A stretch of 54,366 nucleotides of DNA from positions 1 to 54,366 of the forward strand of contig JAZQMK010000018.1 in assembly GCA_045543455.1 (NCBI GenBank). The letters run 5' to 3'. How positions within the stretch are numbered: the stretch's first letter is position 1; each line of letters opens with the position of its first letter. Shown one piece after another: positions 1 through 9,059 of the stretch. The notes under the pieces were generated by a model. The model was given only the letters and a program-made list of their open reading frames with translations, had not been told where the DNA came from and searched no databases. The DNA is from SIG291 sp045543455 (GTDB lineage Bacteria; Bacillota; Clostridia; Lachnospirales; Lachnospiraceae). The position numbers and the translations under genes were made by a program.

Positions 1-100
1 TATTATTGACAATTATTTAGGGGTTATACACAAAAAACATCTGGTAAGCTAGCTTACCAGATGTTTTTTGTGTATAACCCCTAAATAATTGTCAATAATA
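1..100. repeat. Perfect 100-bp palindrome with 50-bp arms and no spacer
   Basis: Bases 1-50 and 51-100 are exact reverse complements. The centre reads GGTAAGCTAGCTTACC, flanked by an A-run on the left and a T-run on the right, so the inner half looks like a bidirectional intrinsic terminator. The outer 30 bp of each arm are not needed for a terminator. The palindrome begins exactly at base 1 of the window, so a fold-back assembly artefact at a contig end is a serious alternative to a real cruciform. Confidence 0.9.
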
Positions 101-131
101 TATTTACAATAAGATTAAAAGGGGTAATAAG

Positions 132-875
132 ATGAGGAAACTAGGAGTATATGTTGCAATGCTTTTGTGGGTAATTGCAATAATTAATAAAGGTGAAAAT
201 AATAAAAAGCAGGAAAATGTTTTTAGTGTAATAAACTCTAAAAATTTAACAACAGAATGCAGTGAGGTAATGGCATTTTCGGTGTATGGTACAGACTATT
301 TAAGCCTTGATGCAAAGGAAAAAATATTAAAAAGCTGTGCCGATGAATTAGGAATTAGTGATTATTCAATCGATACAACAAAGGTTGATGAAAGGGTTAC
401 AAGTGCTATTGTAAAAAATGGTAAAAATGCTTTAAGTACCATTAAAATAGTTACTATGGAAGAAAAAGACAAAGAGGGTATGGTAATTGCTACCAATTAT
501 TTATTGGTAAATATTGTGTTTTATAGAGACAGTGAAGCGGTATATCATTATAAAGAAGTTTTAGATAAAATGTATGAAAAAAGAGGTTTAGAAGCGGACA
601 TAAAGACAAGCATAATAAGCAGTGTAAAAGGAAATTTAGATTTAAAAAATAAAAATGATATTGCAGATAATATTTTAAAAGAAATTGATTGTGAAATTAT
701 TTCTGAAAATAGAACTAACGATTTGTTTACTATATATGGATATAGCAAAAATATTGATGATTATATCAGCATATCAGGTAAAAAAGTTAATGTAAATATA
801 GCAGTTTCTTATGATGAAATTAATGATAAGACATTATTTTACTTTGCTACACCTATTTATAACGCAGATTATTGA
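132..875 (+). CDS. ywmB: YwmB family (DUF1779, TATA-box-like fold) secreted protein
   Basis: The protein has 247 residues with an N-terminal hydrophobic segment (about residues 5-18), so it is exported or membrane-anchored. The C-terminal part carries the pattern I associate with YwmB/DUF1779: a GYS segment, then SISGKKVNVNIAVSYDE, then FATPI near the end. The family has a TATA-box-binding-protein-like fold and no established biochemical role. In Bacillus it sits next to murAA and spoIID. The start at 132 has an AAAAGGGG ribosome site about 8 bases upstream. It stands alone: the next gene begins 72 bp later. Family recognition is from memory of its C-terminal motif. Confidence 0.75.
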   Translation: MRKLGVYVAMLLWVIAIINKGENNKKQENVFSVINSKNLTTECSEVMAFSVYGTDYLSLDAKEKILKSCADELGISDYSIDTTKVDERVTSAIVKNGKNALSTIKIVTMEEKDKEGMVIATNYLLVNIVFYRDSEAVYHYKEVLDKMYEKRGLEADIKTSIISSVKGNLDLKNKNDIADNILKEIDCEIISENRTNDLFTIYGYSKNIDDYISISGKKVNVNIAVSYDEINDKTLFYFATPIYNADY

Positions 876-947
876 AAAGCTATTGAGATTTTAACAAAAA
901 ACCTTTAAAATAGTGTATAGAATCAGTTTTGCATGAGAGGTACACAA

Positions 948-2108
948 ATGACTTTAAATGAACTTTTAGATTTGATTATAACAGATAAACTTATAGATGT
1001 AACAATAAGCGGACCATTTGATAAAAATAGTGTAAGCAAGGTGAAAATACGACCGGTAAATATCGCCAATACTATTAAATTTCAGGTGACAGAATATGTG
1101 GGAACTAAGGTTCTTCATAAAAATTATGATGATAAAGAGGCTAAGTTACAGATTGAACAATATTTAAATGCTTTTAAACAGGCGCAGTTTAAGGCGTCAG
1201 ATATGATGGCAAGTGTTTTGGTAAGTAAAAAAGGGCAGATGACTATAAAGTGCAAGAAAATGCAGACAGCGTTGACAGAGTCAGCCGTAAAGGAGCATAA
1301 CAGAACCAAAGAATACATTTTAAAAGAAGGTGTTATGGTCCCATTTATGGTAGATTTAGGGATTATGACCTTAGATGGCAAGATTGTAAAAAGTAAGTAT
1401 GATAAGTACAGACAGATTAATAGATTCCTTGAATTTATTGAGGATATTTTGCCTTCTCTTGACCAAAACAGTGAACAGACTATTATTGATTTTGGATGTG
1501 GTAAGTCATACCTTACATTTGCAATGTATTATTATTTAAGGGAGCTTAAGCATTATGATGTAAGAATAATAGGCCTTGATTTAAAGGAGGATGTTATTGA
1601 AAAATGTAATGAATTAAGTACCTCTTATGGCTATGATAAACTTAAATTTTACGTGGGAGATATTGCATCATATAAGGATGTTGAAAAGGTGGATATGGTG
1701 GTTACCTTACATGCTTGTGATACGGCAACGGATTATGCCCTTTATAAGGCTGTAAAATGGGGTGCAAAGGTTATACTTTCGGTACCATGCTGTCAGCATG
1801 AGGCCAACAAAACTATAGCCAATGAGGACTTATCGCCAGTGCTAAAATATGGTATTATAAAAGAAAGAATGTCAGCACTTATAACTGATGGAGTAAGAGC
1901 GCAGGTGCTTGAAAGTCAGGGCTATAAGACACAGATTTTAGAATTTATTGATATGGAGCATACACCTAAAAACATTTTAATCAGAGCTGTAAAGAAAAAT
2001 AAAATACAGGCAAAAACAGCAGATATGAATGTTTTTTGTGATAAATTTAATTTAGATTTGACAATATGTAAATTGTTCAAGGAGCAGGATAATGAAGAAT
2101 ATAATTAA
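948..2108 (+). CDS. Class I SAM-dependent methyltransferase (Methyltransf_32-like)
   Basis: A 386-residue protein. The SAM-binding motif DFGCGKSYLT lies mid-protein, followed by GLDLKEDVIEKC (acidic loop after strand 2), VVTLHACDTATDYAL (motif IV region) and VPCCQHE. This pattern matches the Methyltransf_32/METTL25-like group. The substrate is unknown; the roughly 150-residue N-terminal region may recognise it. I prefer ATG 948 over ATG 933 because GAGAGG at 935-940 is a ribosome site 7 bases before 948. The gene overlaps the next one by 17 bp, so it is translationally linked to the operon that continues to 8951. Confidence 0.75.
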   Translation: MTLNELLDLIITDKLIDVTISGPFDKNSVSKVKIRPVNIANTIKFQVTEYVGTKVLHKNYDDKEAKLQIEQYLNAFKQAQFKASDMMASVLVSKKGQMTIKCKKMQTALTESAVKEHNRTKEYILKEGVMVPFMVDLGIMTLDGKIVKSKYDKYRQINRFLEFIEDILPSLDQNSEQTIIDFGCGKSYLTFAMYYYLRELKHYDVRIIGLDLKEDVIEKCNELSTSYGYDKLKFYVGDIASYKDVEKVDMVVTLHACDTATDYALYKAVKWGAKVILSVPCCQHEANKTIANEDLSPVLKYGIIKERMSALITDGVRAQVLESQGYKTQILEFIDMEHTPKNILIRAVKKNKIQAKTADMNVFCDKFNLDLTICKLFKEQDNEEYN

Positions 2109-4617
2109 GGTTATAAGCCTTGTTGTGGCATTTGTCGTGACAGGGATACTTACATTTATATTTACAAATAAACAAATAGAGGTAAAGGTTACTAATCTTA
2201 GCGAGGCAACCTTGCCGGTTGTAAGCTTTATGACTGACAATGGAATGAACTATAATCGTACCTTTGGTTATACCTGTCAGCCGGATGTTGCCAAAATTCG
2301 CGATTCTATAACAGTGATACCAAAGGATATGCAGCTTGATTTTGTCATAGATAAGTATAATTCTCAGGTAAAGTCTATAAGATATGAGGTTAGAAGTCTT
2401 GATGAAAGTAATCTTTACGAGAATACTACTATTACGGAATATACAGATTCCATGGGCAAAATAAACTGTACAGCCAACATTAAAAATCTTATAGAAGAAA
2501 ATGTTCAATACCTTTTAAAAATAGTACTTACAACTAACAACTATGAGGAAGTTAATTATTATAGTAGAATTATTTATTCGAAGGATATTGATGTTGAATC
2601 TAAGCTTAAATTTGCAATGGATTTTTCAAATAATACACTAAGCCAAGAGACCTTAGGTGAGGTTAAAAAGTATATTGAGCCAAATAAAAGTCAGGACAAC
2701 ACTAACTTTGGTAAGATTGACATACATGCATCCTTAGCCCAGTTTGGATTTGATGAGCTGGCGGTTGAAAAATGTGAAAATGTGCACGTGAAATTAAATG
2801 AGATTGAAGGTAATAACGCAACGGTAGTGGTTTCGTATGATATAGAAGTTAACGACTTTACTAATAAATCATCTCTTATGGTTCGTGACAGCTATGAGCT
2901 GACAGAGACTAAAAGTCGTATGTATCTTATGGATTTTGAAAGAACTGTAAATCAGGTATTTGACCCTAATAATGCCGTAATGCCAAGTAGCAGAATTTAT
3001 TTTGGTATAGCAGATGAATTTGTTACAGAAAAGAAATGCGATGATAAGGGCAACAATACAGCCTTTGTAAGAAATAATGAGCTTTGGATGTATAAAAATA
3101 AAGCTAAGGTTCTTACAGGCATTTTCTCCTTTAAGGAAACAGAAGGAGATAATGTAAGAGAAGCTAATAAAAATCATGGAATAAAGATAATAAATGTGGA
3201 TTCAACAGGCAATATGCAGTTTGCAGTGTATGGTTATATGAACCGTGGTAGCCACGAAGGTAAGCTTGGAATTTCCATATATGATTATAATGCAGAAACC
3301 AGTATTGTAAATGAGCTTGTGTTTATACCTTCTGACAGTGGTTTTGATGTACTAAGCAAAGAGTTTGGAGAGCTTATTTATATTAACAATAACAAGGTTA
3401 TTTATATTTTTTACAATAACACATTATATTCAATTGAACCAAACGGCAGGGAATGTGTAAAGATTGCAGAAAATATTAAGGATGGTAATTATATTATATC
3501 TCCTGATCAAAAGATTTTTACTTATCTTAAGCAAAATGATAAATATAATTCCACAGCCTTAGAGATTATAAAGCTTGAAGATTTTACAAAATACACAATC
3601 GAAGCCGGTATGGGAGATAGAATAAGCCTTTTAGGATATGTTGGAAGTGATTGGGCTTATGGAGTGGCTCACGCAAGTGATATAAAGAAAAATCAGGATG
3701 GAACAACAACATTTCCAATGTATAGAATTCTTATAGTTGATAAGGATTATAACCCTGTTAAGGTGTATGGCTTTGAAGATGTATATGTATCAAACGTTGA
3801 AATCAGTGGAAAAAGACTGATTCTTGACAGAGTAGTCAAAGATGGTGACATATATGTTCCTACAGATGGCGACCAGCTTATGAATAGAGATGAAAATAAA
3901 GAAACATCAAAGCTAAAGGATTTGGTTGTATCTACCCAGGTTCGAAAAAAAGAGCTGTATTTGGGGCTTCCATCAGAGGTTGGCTCATTAAAGGAGCTAG
4001 AATACAATTACTCAAATGAAGTGGTTTACAATGACATTTATGAGGTAAATGTTGATAATGTTTTGCCTGGTGATGAATATTTGGTATATTCCAAATCTGG
4101 TTTTTTGGGTATGTATTCTGATATAAGTCAGGCTATTAATACTGCTTACGATAATTATGGTAGAGTTATAAACTCTAAACAAAACGTTTTATATAATGCT
4201 AAGGAAAAACCGTCAAGTTACAGCCAGACAAGATTTAAAGGCGACAAAGTAAATAAAGAAGACAGCCTTTTAAAATGCATTGAAATGTTATTAAAAGCAA
4301 ACAGTATGGGGGCAAATGTTAAAGACGAGCTTTCAACAGGTGATGCCATTAATATTTTTGATAAGTATTTGTATGCAAAGGCTTATAATATAGAGGGTTG
4401 CAAGGTAGACGCCATTTTATATTATGTAAGCAAAGATACGCCTGTTATAGGTAAAATTGGACCACAGCACTATGTACTTATCACAGAATATACAAAGGCT
4501 ACAGTTTCTTATTATGACCCGGTTGCAGGGGCTTATAAAACAGTGGATATTGATGATTATAACCATGAGACATTTATTATATATGTAAAAAAGGATGAAG
4601 GCTTATGGCAGCAGTAA
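2092..4617 (+). CDS. Membrane-anchored exoprotein with propeller-like middle and C39-like C-terminal domain
   Basis: An 841-residue protein with one N-terminal transmembrane segment (about residues 4-26), the rest predicted outside. The middle (about 350-600) has repeating strand patterns with phrases such as ISPDQKIFTYL, suggesting a beta-propeller. The last 150 residues resemble a papain-like C39_2 fold: a helix with KCIEMLLKA, then PVIGKIGPQHYVLITEY and SYYDPVAGAY, the usual His and Asp strands. The Cys in KCIEML could be the nucleophile, but the normal CGP context is absent, so peptidase activity is doubtful. AAGGAG lies about 10 bases before the ATG. It overlaps both neighbours (17 bp and 13 bp). 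The full protein matches no named family that I know. Confidence 0.6.
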   Translation: MKNIIKVISLVVAFVVTGILTFIFTNKQIEVKVTNLSEATLPVVSFMTDNGMNYNRTFGYTCQPDVAKIRDSITVIPKDMQLDFVIDKYNSQVKSIRYEVRSLDESNLYENTTITEYTDSMGKINCTANIKNLIEENVQYLLKIVLTTNNYEEVNYYSRIIYSKDIDVESKLKFAMDFSNNTLSQETLGEVKKYIEPNKSQDNTNFGKIDIHASLAQFGFDELAVEKCENVHVKLNEIEGNNATVVVSYDIEVNDFTNKSSLMVRDSYELTETKSRMYLMDFERTVNQVFDPNNAVMPSSRIYFGIADEFVTEKKCDDKGNNTAFVRNNELWMYKNKAKVLTGIFSFKETEGDNVREANKNHGIKIINVDSTGNMQFAVYGYMNRGSHEGKLGISIYDYNAETSIVNELVFIPSDSGFDVLSKEFGELIYINNNKVIYIFYNNTLYSIEPNGRECVKIAENIKDGNYIISPDQKIFTYLKQNDKYNSTALEIIKLEDFTKYTIEAGMGDRISLLGYVGSDWAYGVAHASDIKKNQDGTTTFPMYRILIVDKDYNPVKVYGFEDVYVSNVEISGKRLILDRVVKDGDIYVPTDGDQLMNRDENKETSKLKDLVVSTQVRKKELYLGLPSEVGSLKELEYNYSNEVVYNDIYEVNVDNVLPGDEYLVYSKSGFLGMYSDISQAINTAYDNYGRVINSKQNVLYNAKEKPSSYSQTRFKGDKVNKEDSLLKCIEMLLKANSMGANVKDELSTGDAINIFDKYLYAKAYNIEGCKVDAILYYVSKDTPVIGKIGPQHYVLITEYTKATVSYYDPVAGAYKTVDIDDYNHETFIIYVKKDEGLWQQ

Positions 4618-5618
4618 AATTTATTCATATTGGAGATGCTCATATAGGGGCAATGAAGGAAAAGCTTCGTGGAAAGGAAATCTGGTACACATTAAAAAAT
4701 ATTATTAAGGCGGCAAAGGATGTTGACCTTTTAATGATGTGCGGTGATATTTTCCACAGACAGCCCCTTTTAAAGGAGTTAAAGGAGCTTAATTATCTGT
4801 TTTCAACCATATCGGATACAAAGGTGGTATTGATAGCAGGCAACCACGATTTTATTTCTGAAGAGTCCTATTATAAGACTTTTAAATGGAATGAAAATGT
4901 GTATTTTTTAAAGTCTGAGCAGCTAGAGAGCATACATTTTGACGACATAAACACTACTGTGTATGGCAGCAGTTATCATAAAAAAGAGATAAAAGAAGAT
5001 ATTTACAAGGGTATAAAGCCTAAAAATAAGCATAGTATTAATATCCTTATGGCTCATGGCGGTGATGCAAATCATATACCCTTTGACAAAAATGCTCTTA
5101 TGCATGCAGGCTTTGACTATGTAGCCTTAGGTCATATTCATAAGCCTGAAATATTTGCAGATGGCTGCATGGCTTATGCGGGAGGCATAGAGCCCCTTGA
5201 TATTAATGACATTGGTGATAGAGGCTACATTTACGGCGAAATAAGCAAAAAGGGCGTAGATGTGCAGTTTGTTAAGGCATGTAAGCGAATTTATATCCCT
5301 ATAAAATTTGAATGGGATGAGGGAATTACAACTGAACAGATTGTAGATATGGTTAAAGATGAGATAGTAAAAAAGGGAAAAGAAAATTACTACAAGGTAA
5401 TTATAACAGGCGTTAAAGAGCTGTATTCAGATATAGACATTAGTGAAATTAAGCGCATTAGCGGTGTGGTGTCAGTATCTGATGAATTAGAGCCTGATTT
5501 TTGCTATGAATCTATTTTAAAAGAAAATGAAAACAACATTATTGGAGAGTTTATCAGAACTATCGGTGATAGTGACGATAGAGCCCTGTATTATGGAGTG
5601 AAGGCGTTATGGTCATAG
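4605..5618 (+). CDS. Mre11/SbcD/YhaO-like metallophosphoesterase (DNA nuclease)
   Basis: A 337-residue calcineurin-type phosphoesterase. All metal-binding motifs are present: GDAHIG at the N-terminus, CGDIFHR, AGNHDF, MAHGGD and ALGHIHKP. The GDIFH form is also seen in eukaryotic Mre11. The family makes the nuclease half of a double-strand-break processing complex with an SbcC/Rad50-type ATPase, and the next gene encodes exactly such a partner, overlapping by 10 bp. It is shorter than typical SbcD (around 400 residues) and closest in style to YhaO. The start overlaps the preceding stop by 13 bp. The nuclease appears intact; its substrate is inferred. Confidence 0.85.
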   Translation: MAAVKFIHIGDAHIGAMKEKLRGKEIWYTLKNIIKAAKDVDLLMMCGDIFHRQPLLKELKELNYLFSTISDTKVVLIAGNHDFISEESYYKTFKWNENVYFLKSEQLESIHFDDINTTVYGSSYHKKEIKEDIYKGIKPKNKHSINILMAHGGDANHIPFDKNALMHAGFDYVALGHIHKPEIFADGCMAYAGGIEPLDINDIGDRGYIYGEISKKGVDVQFVKACKRIYIPIKFEWDEGITTEQIVDMVKDEIVKKGKENYYKVIITGVKELYSDIDISEIKRISGVVSVSDELEPDFCYESILKENENNIIGEFIRTIGDSDDRALYYGVKALWS

Positions 5619-6985
5619 ATTATTTATTATTGAAAAACTTTGGAAAATTTAATAATAAAGGAATTACTTTAAACGAAGGTATAAATGTAATATATGGCAA
5701 AAATGAAGCCGGTAAGTCTACAGTTTATAATTTCATTCAGGGTATGCTGTTTGGCATTGAAAAAAAGCGTGGAAGGGGCAGTGATACTGACCTTTACACA
5801 AGGTATGAGCCTTGGGAAAATTCTATGTATTACGAAGGTCTTATGCAGATTTCCACAGGTGGCTGTAAGTACATAATAACAAGAAAATTCAATAAGATTA
5901 ACAAGGAAGTAAAGATATTTAATGCCACTGACAATAAAGAAGTTGATAATAGTCAGTATAGGGAAATTTTAGGCGGGCTCACTAAGGAAAATTACAATAG
6001 TACGCTGGCATTTACAGAATATGAGAATCTTTCTTTAGAGGATTTGTCCTATACTCTTAGCAATTATGTGACTAATCTTAATATGAGCAGAACTAAAAAT
6101 GTGGATGTGAAAAAGGCAATTTCAAAGCTTAACAAAGAAAAAAAGCATTTTAAAAATGCCATCGAAAAGCTGGACATTGAAGGCGATGAAAAGCTTTTAG
6201 AAAGAATAGATGAGCTTATTTTAGATACACCTTATAAAGAGGATTATGAAATTTTATCAAGAAAAGTTATAAAAAGCAGGGCGCCAAGATTTATATGGTT
6301 ATTTATTATGCTGGTGTTTATAGTGGCTGCCATAGTAACAAAGCAATATCTTTTATTGGCAGGTGTGGCTATAAGCCTTATTTCGCTTATAATTGAATTA
6401 TGGCCTAAGTTTGAATACGAAGAGAATTATGGTGAAGTTGATAATGACGGGCGAATTGAGCTTGTAAATGAAAAAGAGAAAATTATGGATAGTTTAGAGT
6501 TAAAAACTCTAAAGAAAAAGGAATATGAGAAAGAAATAAGCTCAATAGATTTGGCAATAGATACTATAAATAGCATATCTACCAGTATTTTTTCAACTTT
6601 TGGCGAAGATTTAAACGAATTATCTTCAGAATATATAGCATTACTGACAAAAGGAGAGTATAATAAGCTTAAGGTAGATGAAGATATGAAAATTACGGTA
6701 TATAAAGATAACAGAATGGTTAATGTTAATATGTTAAGCTATTCTGCAATCAAACAAATTTTCCTTGCAATACGAATTGCCTGTGCAAGGCTATTATTTA
6801 ATGAGGAGAAAATGCCGATAATATTAGATGAACCCTTTGCGCATTATGATAATGAAAAGACCTTAGAGACACTTTTAAGCTTAGGTAAGCTTAATGCATC
6901 ACAGATTATTATATTTGCGTGTACAGACAGAGAAGTTAATTATTTAAGAGAGAGTGGAGTAGCATTTAATCTTATAAAATTATAA
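5609..6985 (+). CDS. Compact Rad50/SbcC/YhaN-like ATPase with a transmembrane hairpin
   Basis: A 458-residue SMC-like ATPase, less than half the length of SbcC or YhaN. Walker A is GKNEAGKST (residues 30-38) and Walker B is IILDEPFAHYD (about 403-413). In place of the long coiled coil there are two short predicted coiled segments around a hydrophobic hairpin (about 227-262), so the head is probably tethered to the membrane. The ABC signature is degenerate: LSYSAIKQ (near residue 375) where LSxGxxxQ would be expected. YhaN in Bacillus also has a central membrane hairpin, which supports pairing with the upstream YhaO-like nuclease. The start overlaps the nuclease gene by 10 bp. Confidence 0.8.
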   Translation: MVIDYLLLKNFGKFNNKGITLNEGINVIYGKNEAGKSTVYNFIQGMLFGIEKKRGRGSDTDLYTRYEPWENSMYYEGLMQISTGGCKYIITRKFNKINKEVKIFNATDNKEVDNSQYREILGGLTKENYNSTLAFTEYENLSLEDLSYTLSNYVTNLNMSRTKNVDVKKAISKLNKEKKHFKNAIEKLDIEGDEKLLERIDELILDTPYKEDYEILSRKVIKSRAPRFIWLFIMLVFIVAAIVTKQYLLLAGVAISLISLIIELWPKFEYEENYGEVDNDGRIELVNEKEKIMDSLELKTLKKKEYEKEISSIDLAIDTINSISTSIFSTFGEDLNELSSEYIALLTKGEYNKLKVDEDMKITVYKDNRMVNVNMLSYSAIKQIFLAIRIACARLLFNEEKMPIILDEPFAHYDNEKTLETLLSLGKLNASQIIIFACTDREVNYLRESGVAFNLIKL

Positions 6986-6998
6986 AGGCAGGTGCCCT

Positions 6999-8951
6999 AT
7001 GAAGAAGAACAAGAATAAAGATAATACAGAGAAGAAGAAAAAACATCCCATATTGTTTTGCCTTTTAGTTATAGCTTCAATATTAATCCTTGGACTTATT
7101 GTTGTCAGTCCTTATATGGTAAGTCGTCAAAGGTACGTAAACAGAGCGAAGGAGACCTTAGAGGATGTGGGCTTTGATACATTTAAGGCATCACACACAA
7201 GTATAGTATATAACAATAAGGATGAAGAATTGGCATTCTTTAAGAGTGAGAATGATATGTATTATATTCCTTATGAGAATATACCGGAGCATGCTAAAGG
7301 AGCATTTACAGTCCTTTACGACAGACAGTTTTTTACAAGGGACTCAATAGGATATGTGGACCAGGTACGTATTGTAATGGACTCAAAATATATCCAGGAA
7401 TTAGGCAATAAGCTAAGTTATATTGAAAGAACCTTAGCCAGAAATGTTTTCTTAAAAGATGACATGGAAGGTCTTAGAAGAAATGATGAGATATTTATTT
7501 CCTTAGAGCTTGATAAAAAGTATTCAAGAGAGCAGATTTTTGAATTCTATCTTAACAACATTTATTTTGGCAACGGATATTATGGTGTGGAGACTGCAGC
7601 AAGAGGATATTTTGGCAAATCTTTAAGCGAACTTTCGTTTTCACAGATTGCATTTTTGGCAGCAGTTTCAGAGAATCCTATAATGAATGATCCATTTACC
7701 AATATTGATGCGGTGCTTGTAAGACGTAACTATATTGTTACTAAGATGCAGGATTACAGTATGATTGACAGAGCGGATTATTATAGAGGTATAAGTGAGG
7801 AAATTGTTCTTGATACAGATGCCAATGAGACCTTTAAATTCGCGGAATCCTATATTTTACACAGCGCAACCATGGCGCTTATGGAAAGTCTTGGAACAGT
7901 TGTTGATAAGGATGAAAGCTACGAATTATACACTAGAGAATATGCAAAATATGAGCAGAGCATTTTCACTAATGGTTACAGAATATATACAACTATTGAC
8001 AGCCAGATGCAAAAGCAATTGGAAGAAAGCGTGAAAAATGGTAAGGCCGCTTATGAAGGTGGTGTAAATGCCATTGCGGTGTCCATTGATAATAATACCG
8101 GCTGTGTAGCTGCTATTGTAGGTGGAGATGAAAAGAGCGTTGAAAACTATTATAGCGCGGCATATATGAAGAGATTTAAGCCACTTAATGTACTTCGACC
8201 ACTTACAATATATACACCATTTATAGAGTGGCATCATAATCCAGATTATGTTATATATCAGGAGGCTACTCCAAGTGGTACATTTATTAATCAAATTACT
8301 TTAAGGGAAGCAATACTTGATTTTCCGGGAAGATTTGAAGAAAGTATATTAAACAGACTTACCAAAGATTATTCAGAGTCCTTCCTTTACAGAATGGGTT
8401 ATGAAAAATCAGAGGAAGGGATTACTTGTATGGAATTGGCAGCGGGTTTTGCAACCTTGGCTAATGACGGTCTCTATGGCAGAACAGGATGTATTCGTAA
8501 GATTACAGATGTGTCAGCAGGAGAGCTTTATAATAATACATACGCTCATACAATTATATATGCACCAAATGATGCAAGAATTATGACAGATATCTTAAAG
8601 GAATACAATGCTGATGCGGGCATAACAGCAGGTAATGCAATAACAGCAGGCTACGGTTCCTCAAGTAAGGAAGATAAGATGGCCTGGTACGTCGGATATT
8701 CAAGATATTATACAACTGCAGTATGGATGGGACACGATACAGATAATAAAGACCTTAATATGAATCCTCAGGGAATATGGTCAAGCTTTATGGAAAATGT
8801 ACATAAGGACCTAGATGTTAAGGATTTTGAAAAATTTGGTGATTATACTGATGTGGAAGGTGATTTTATTCCACCTGAACTTGAAACAGAAAAACCAAGT
8901 CTTGGTGGTACAGGGGGATTTCCTGATGATGGAGATAAGTGGATAAAGTGA
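6999..8951 (+). CDS. Class A PBP homologue (GT51 + transpeptidase) lacking catalytic motifs
   Basis: A 650-residue protein with one N-terminal membrane segment (about residues 17-38), a GT51-like domain (about 80-260) and a transpeptidase-like domain (about 335-610). The fold-level matches are clear: LNNIYFGNGYYGVETAARGY and MAWYVGYSRYYTTAVWMG. The catalytic motifs are not. The GT51 Glu of EDxxF is Tyr107 (VLYDRQF); STITQQL is SYIERTL; the SSFK serine motif is NVLR (397-400), losing Ser and Lys; no SxN is seen; KTGT is replaced around AGYGSSS (550-556). It is therefore probably a pseudoenzyme with a structural or sensing role. The reading frame is intact. It starts 13 bp after the ATPase gene with a GGCAGGTG ribosome site. 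Confidence 0.8.
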   Translation: MKKNKNKDNTEKKKKHPILFCLLVIASILILGLIVVSPYMVSRQRYVNRAKETLEDVGFDTFKASHTSIVYNNKDEELAFFKSENDMYYIPYENIPEHAKGAFTVLYDRQFFTRDSIGYVDQVRIVMDSKYIQELGNKLSYIERTLARNVFLKDDMEGLRRNDEIFISLELDKKYSREQIFEFYLNNIYFGNGYYGVETAARGYFGKSLSELSFSQIAFLAAVSENPIMNDPFTNIDAVLVRRNYIVTKMQDYSMIDRADYYRGISEEIVLDTDANETFKFAESYILHSATMALMESLGTVVDKDESYELYTREYAKYEQSIFTNGYRIYTTIDSQMQKQLEESVKNGKAAYEGGVNAIAVSIDNNTGCVAAIVGGDEKSVENYYSAAYMKRFKPLNVLRPLTIYTPFIEWHHNPDYVIYQEATPSGTFINQITLREAILDFPGRFEESILNRLTKDYSESFLYRMGYEKSEEGITCMELAAGFATLANDGLYGRTGCIRKITDVSAGELYNNTYAHTIIYAPNDARIMTDILKEYNADAGITAGNAITAGYGSSSKEDKMAWYVGYSRYYTTAVWMGHDTDNKDLNMNPQGIWSSFMENVHKDLDVKDFEKFGDYTDVEGDFIPPELETEKPSLGGTGGFPDDGDKWIK

Positions 8952-8958
8952 GAACAAA

Positions 8959-9024
8959 GTGCGCATACCACGGAGTGTTTTTATTCAATAGGAAAGGCCT
9001 CTTTAGAGGAATTTCCTATTGAAT
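8959..9024 (+). repeat. 66-bp dispersed hairpin repeat, copy 1
   Basis: The head at 8959-8992 (GTGCGCAT, then CACGGAGTG, a T-run and TTCAATAGG) matches 32 of 34 bases of an inverted copy at 50340-50373 and 28 of 34 bases of one at 28151-28184. The second half is a hairpin: ATTCAATAGGAAA (8983-8995) pairs with TTTCCTATTGAAT (9012-9024), and CCTC-TTTA-GAGG sits inside. It lies just after the PBP-like gene, so it may also end that transcript. Confidence 0.85.
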
Positions 9025-9031
9025 AAATATA

Positions 9032-9052
9032 GGCTACCTCAACGAGGTAGCC
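9032..9052. terminator. Bidirectional terminator between the PBP-like gene and prs
   Basis: A perfect 9-bp stem, GGCTACCTC / GAGGTAGCC, with a 3-base loop. AT-rich sequence follows on both sides, though neither T-run is long. It sits between two convergent genes and directly after the prs stop codon. Confidence 0.75.
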
Positions 9053-9059
9053 TTAAATA

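Noticed and set aside
6..30. TTGACA and TATACA inside the left palindrome arm as a promoter
   Set aside because: The spacer would be only 13 bp, and the sequence is part of a perfect palindrome.
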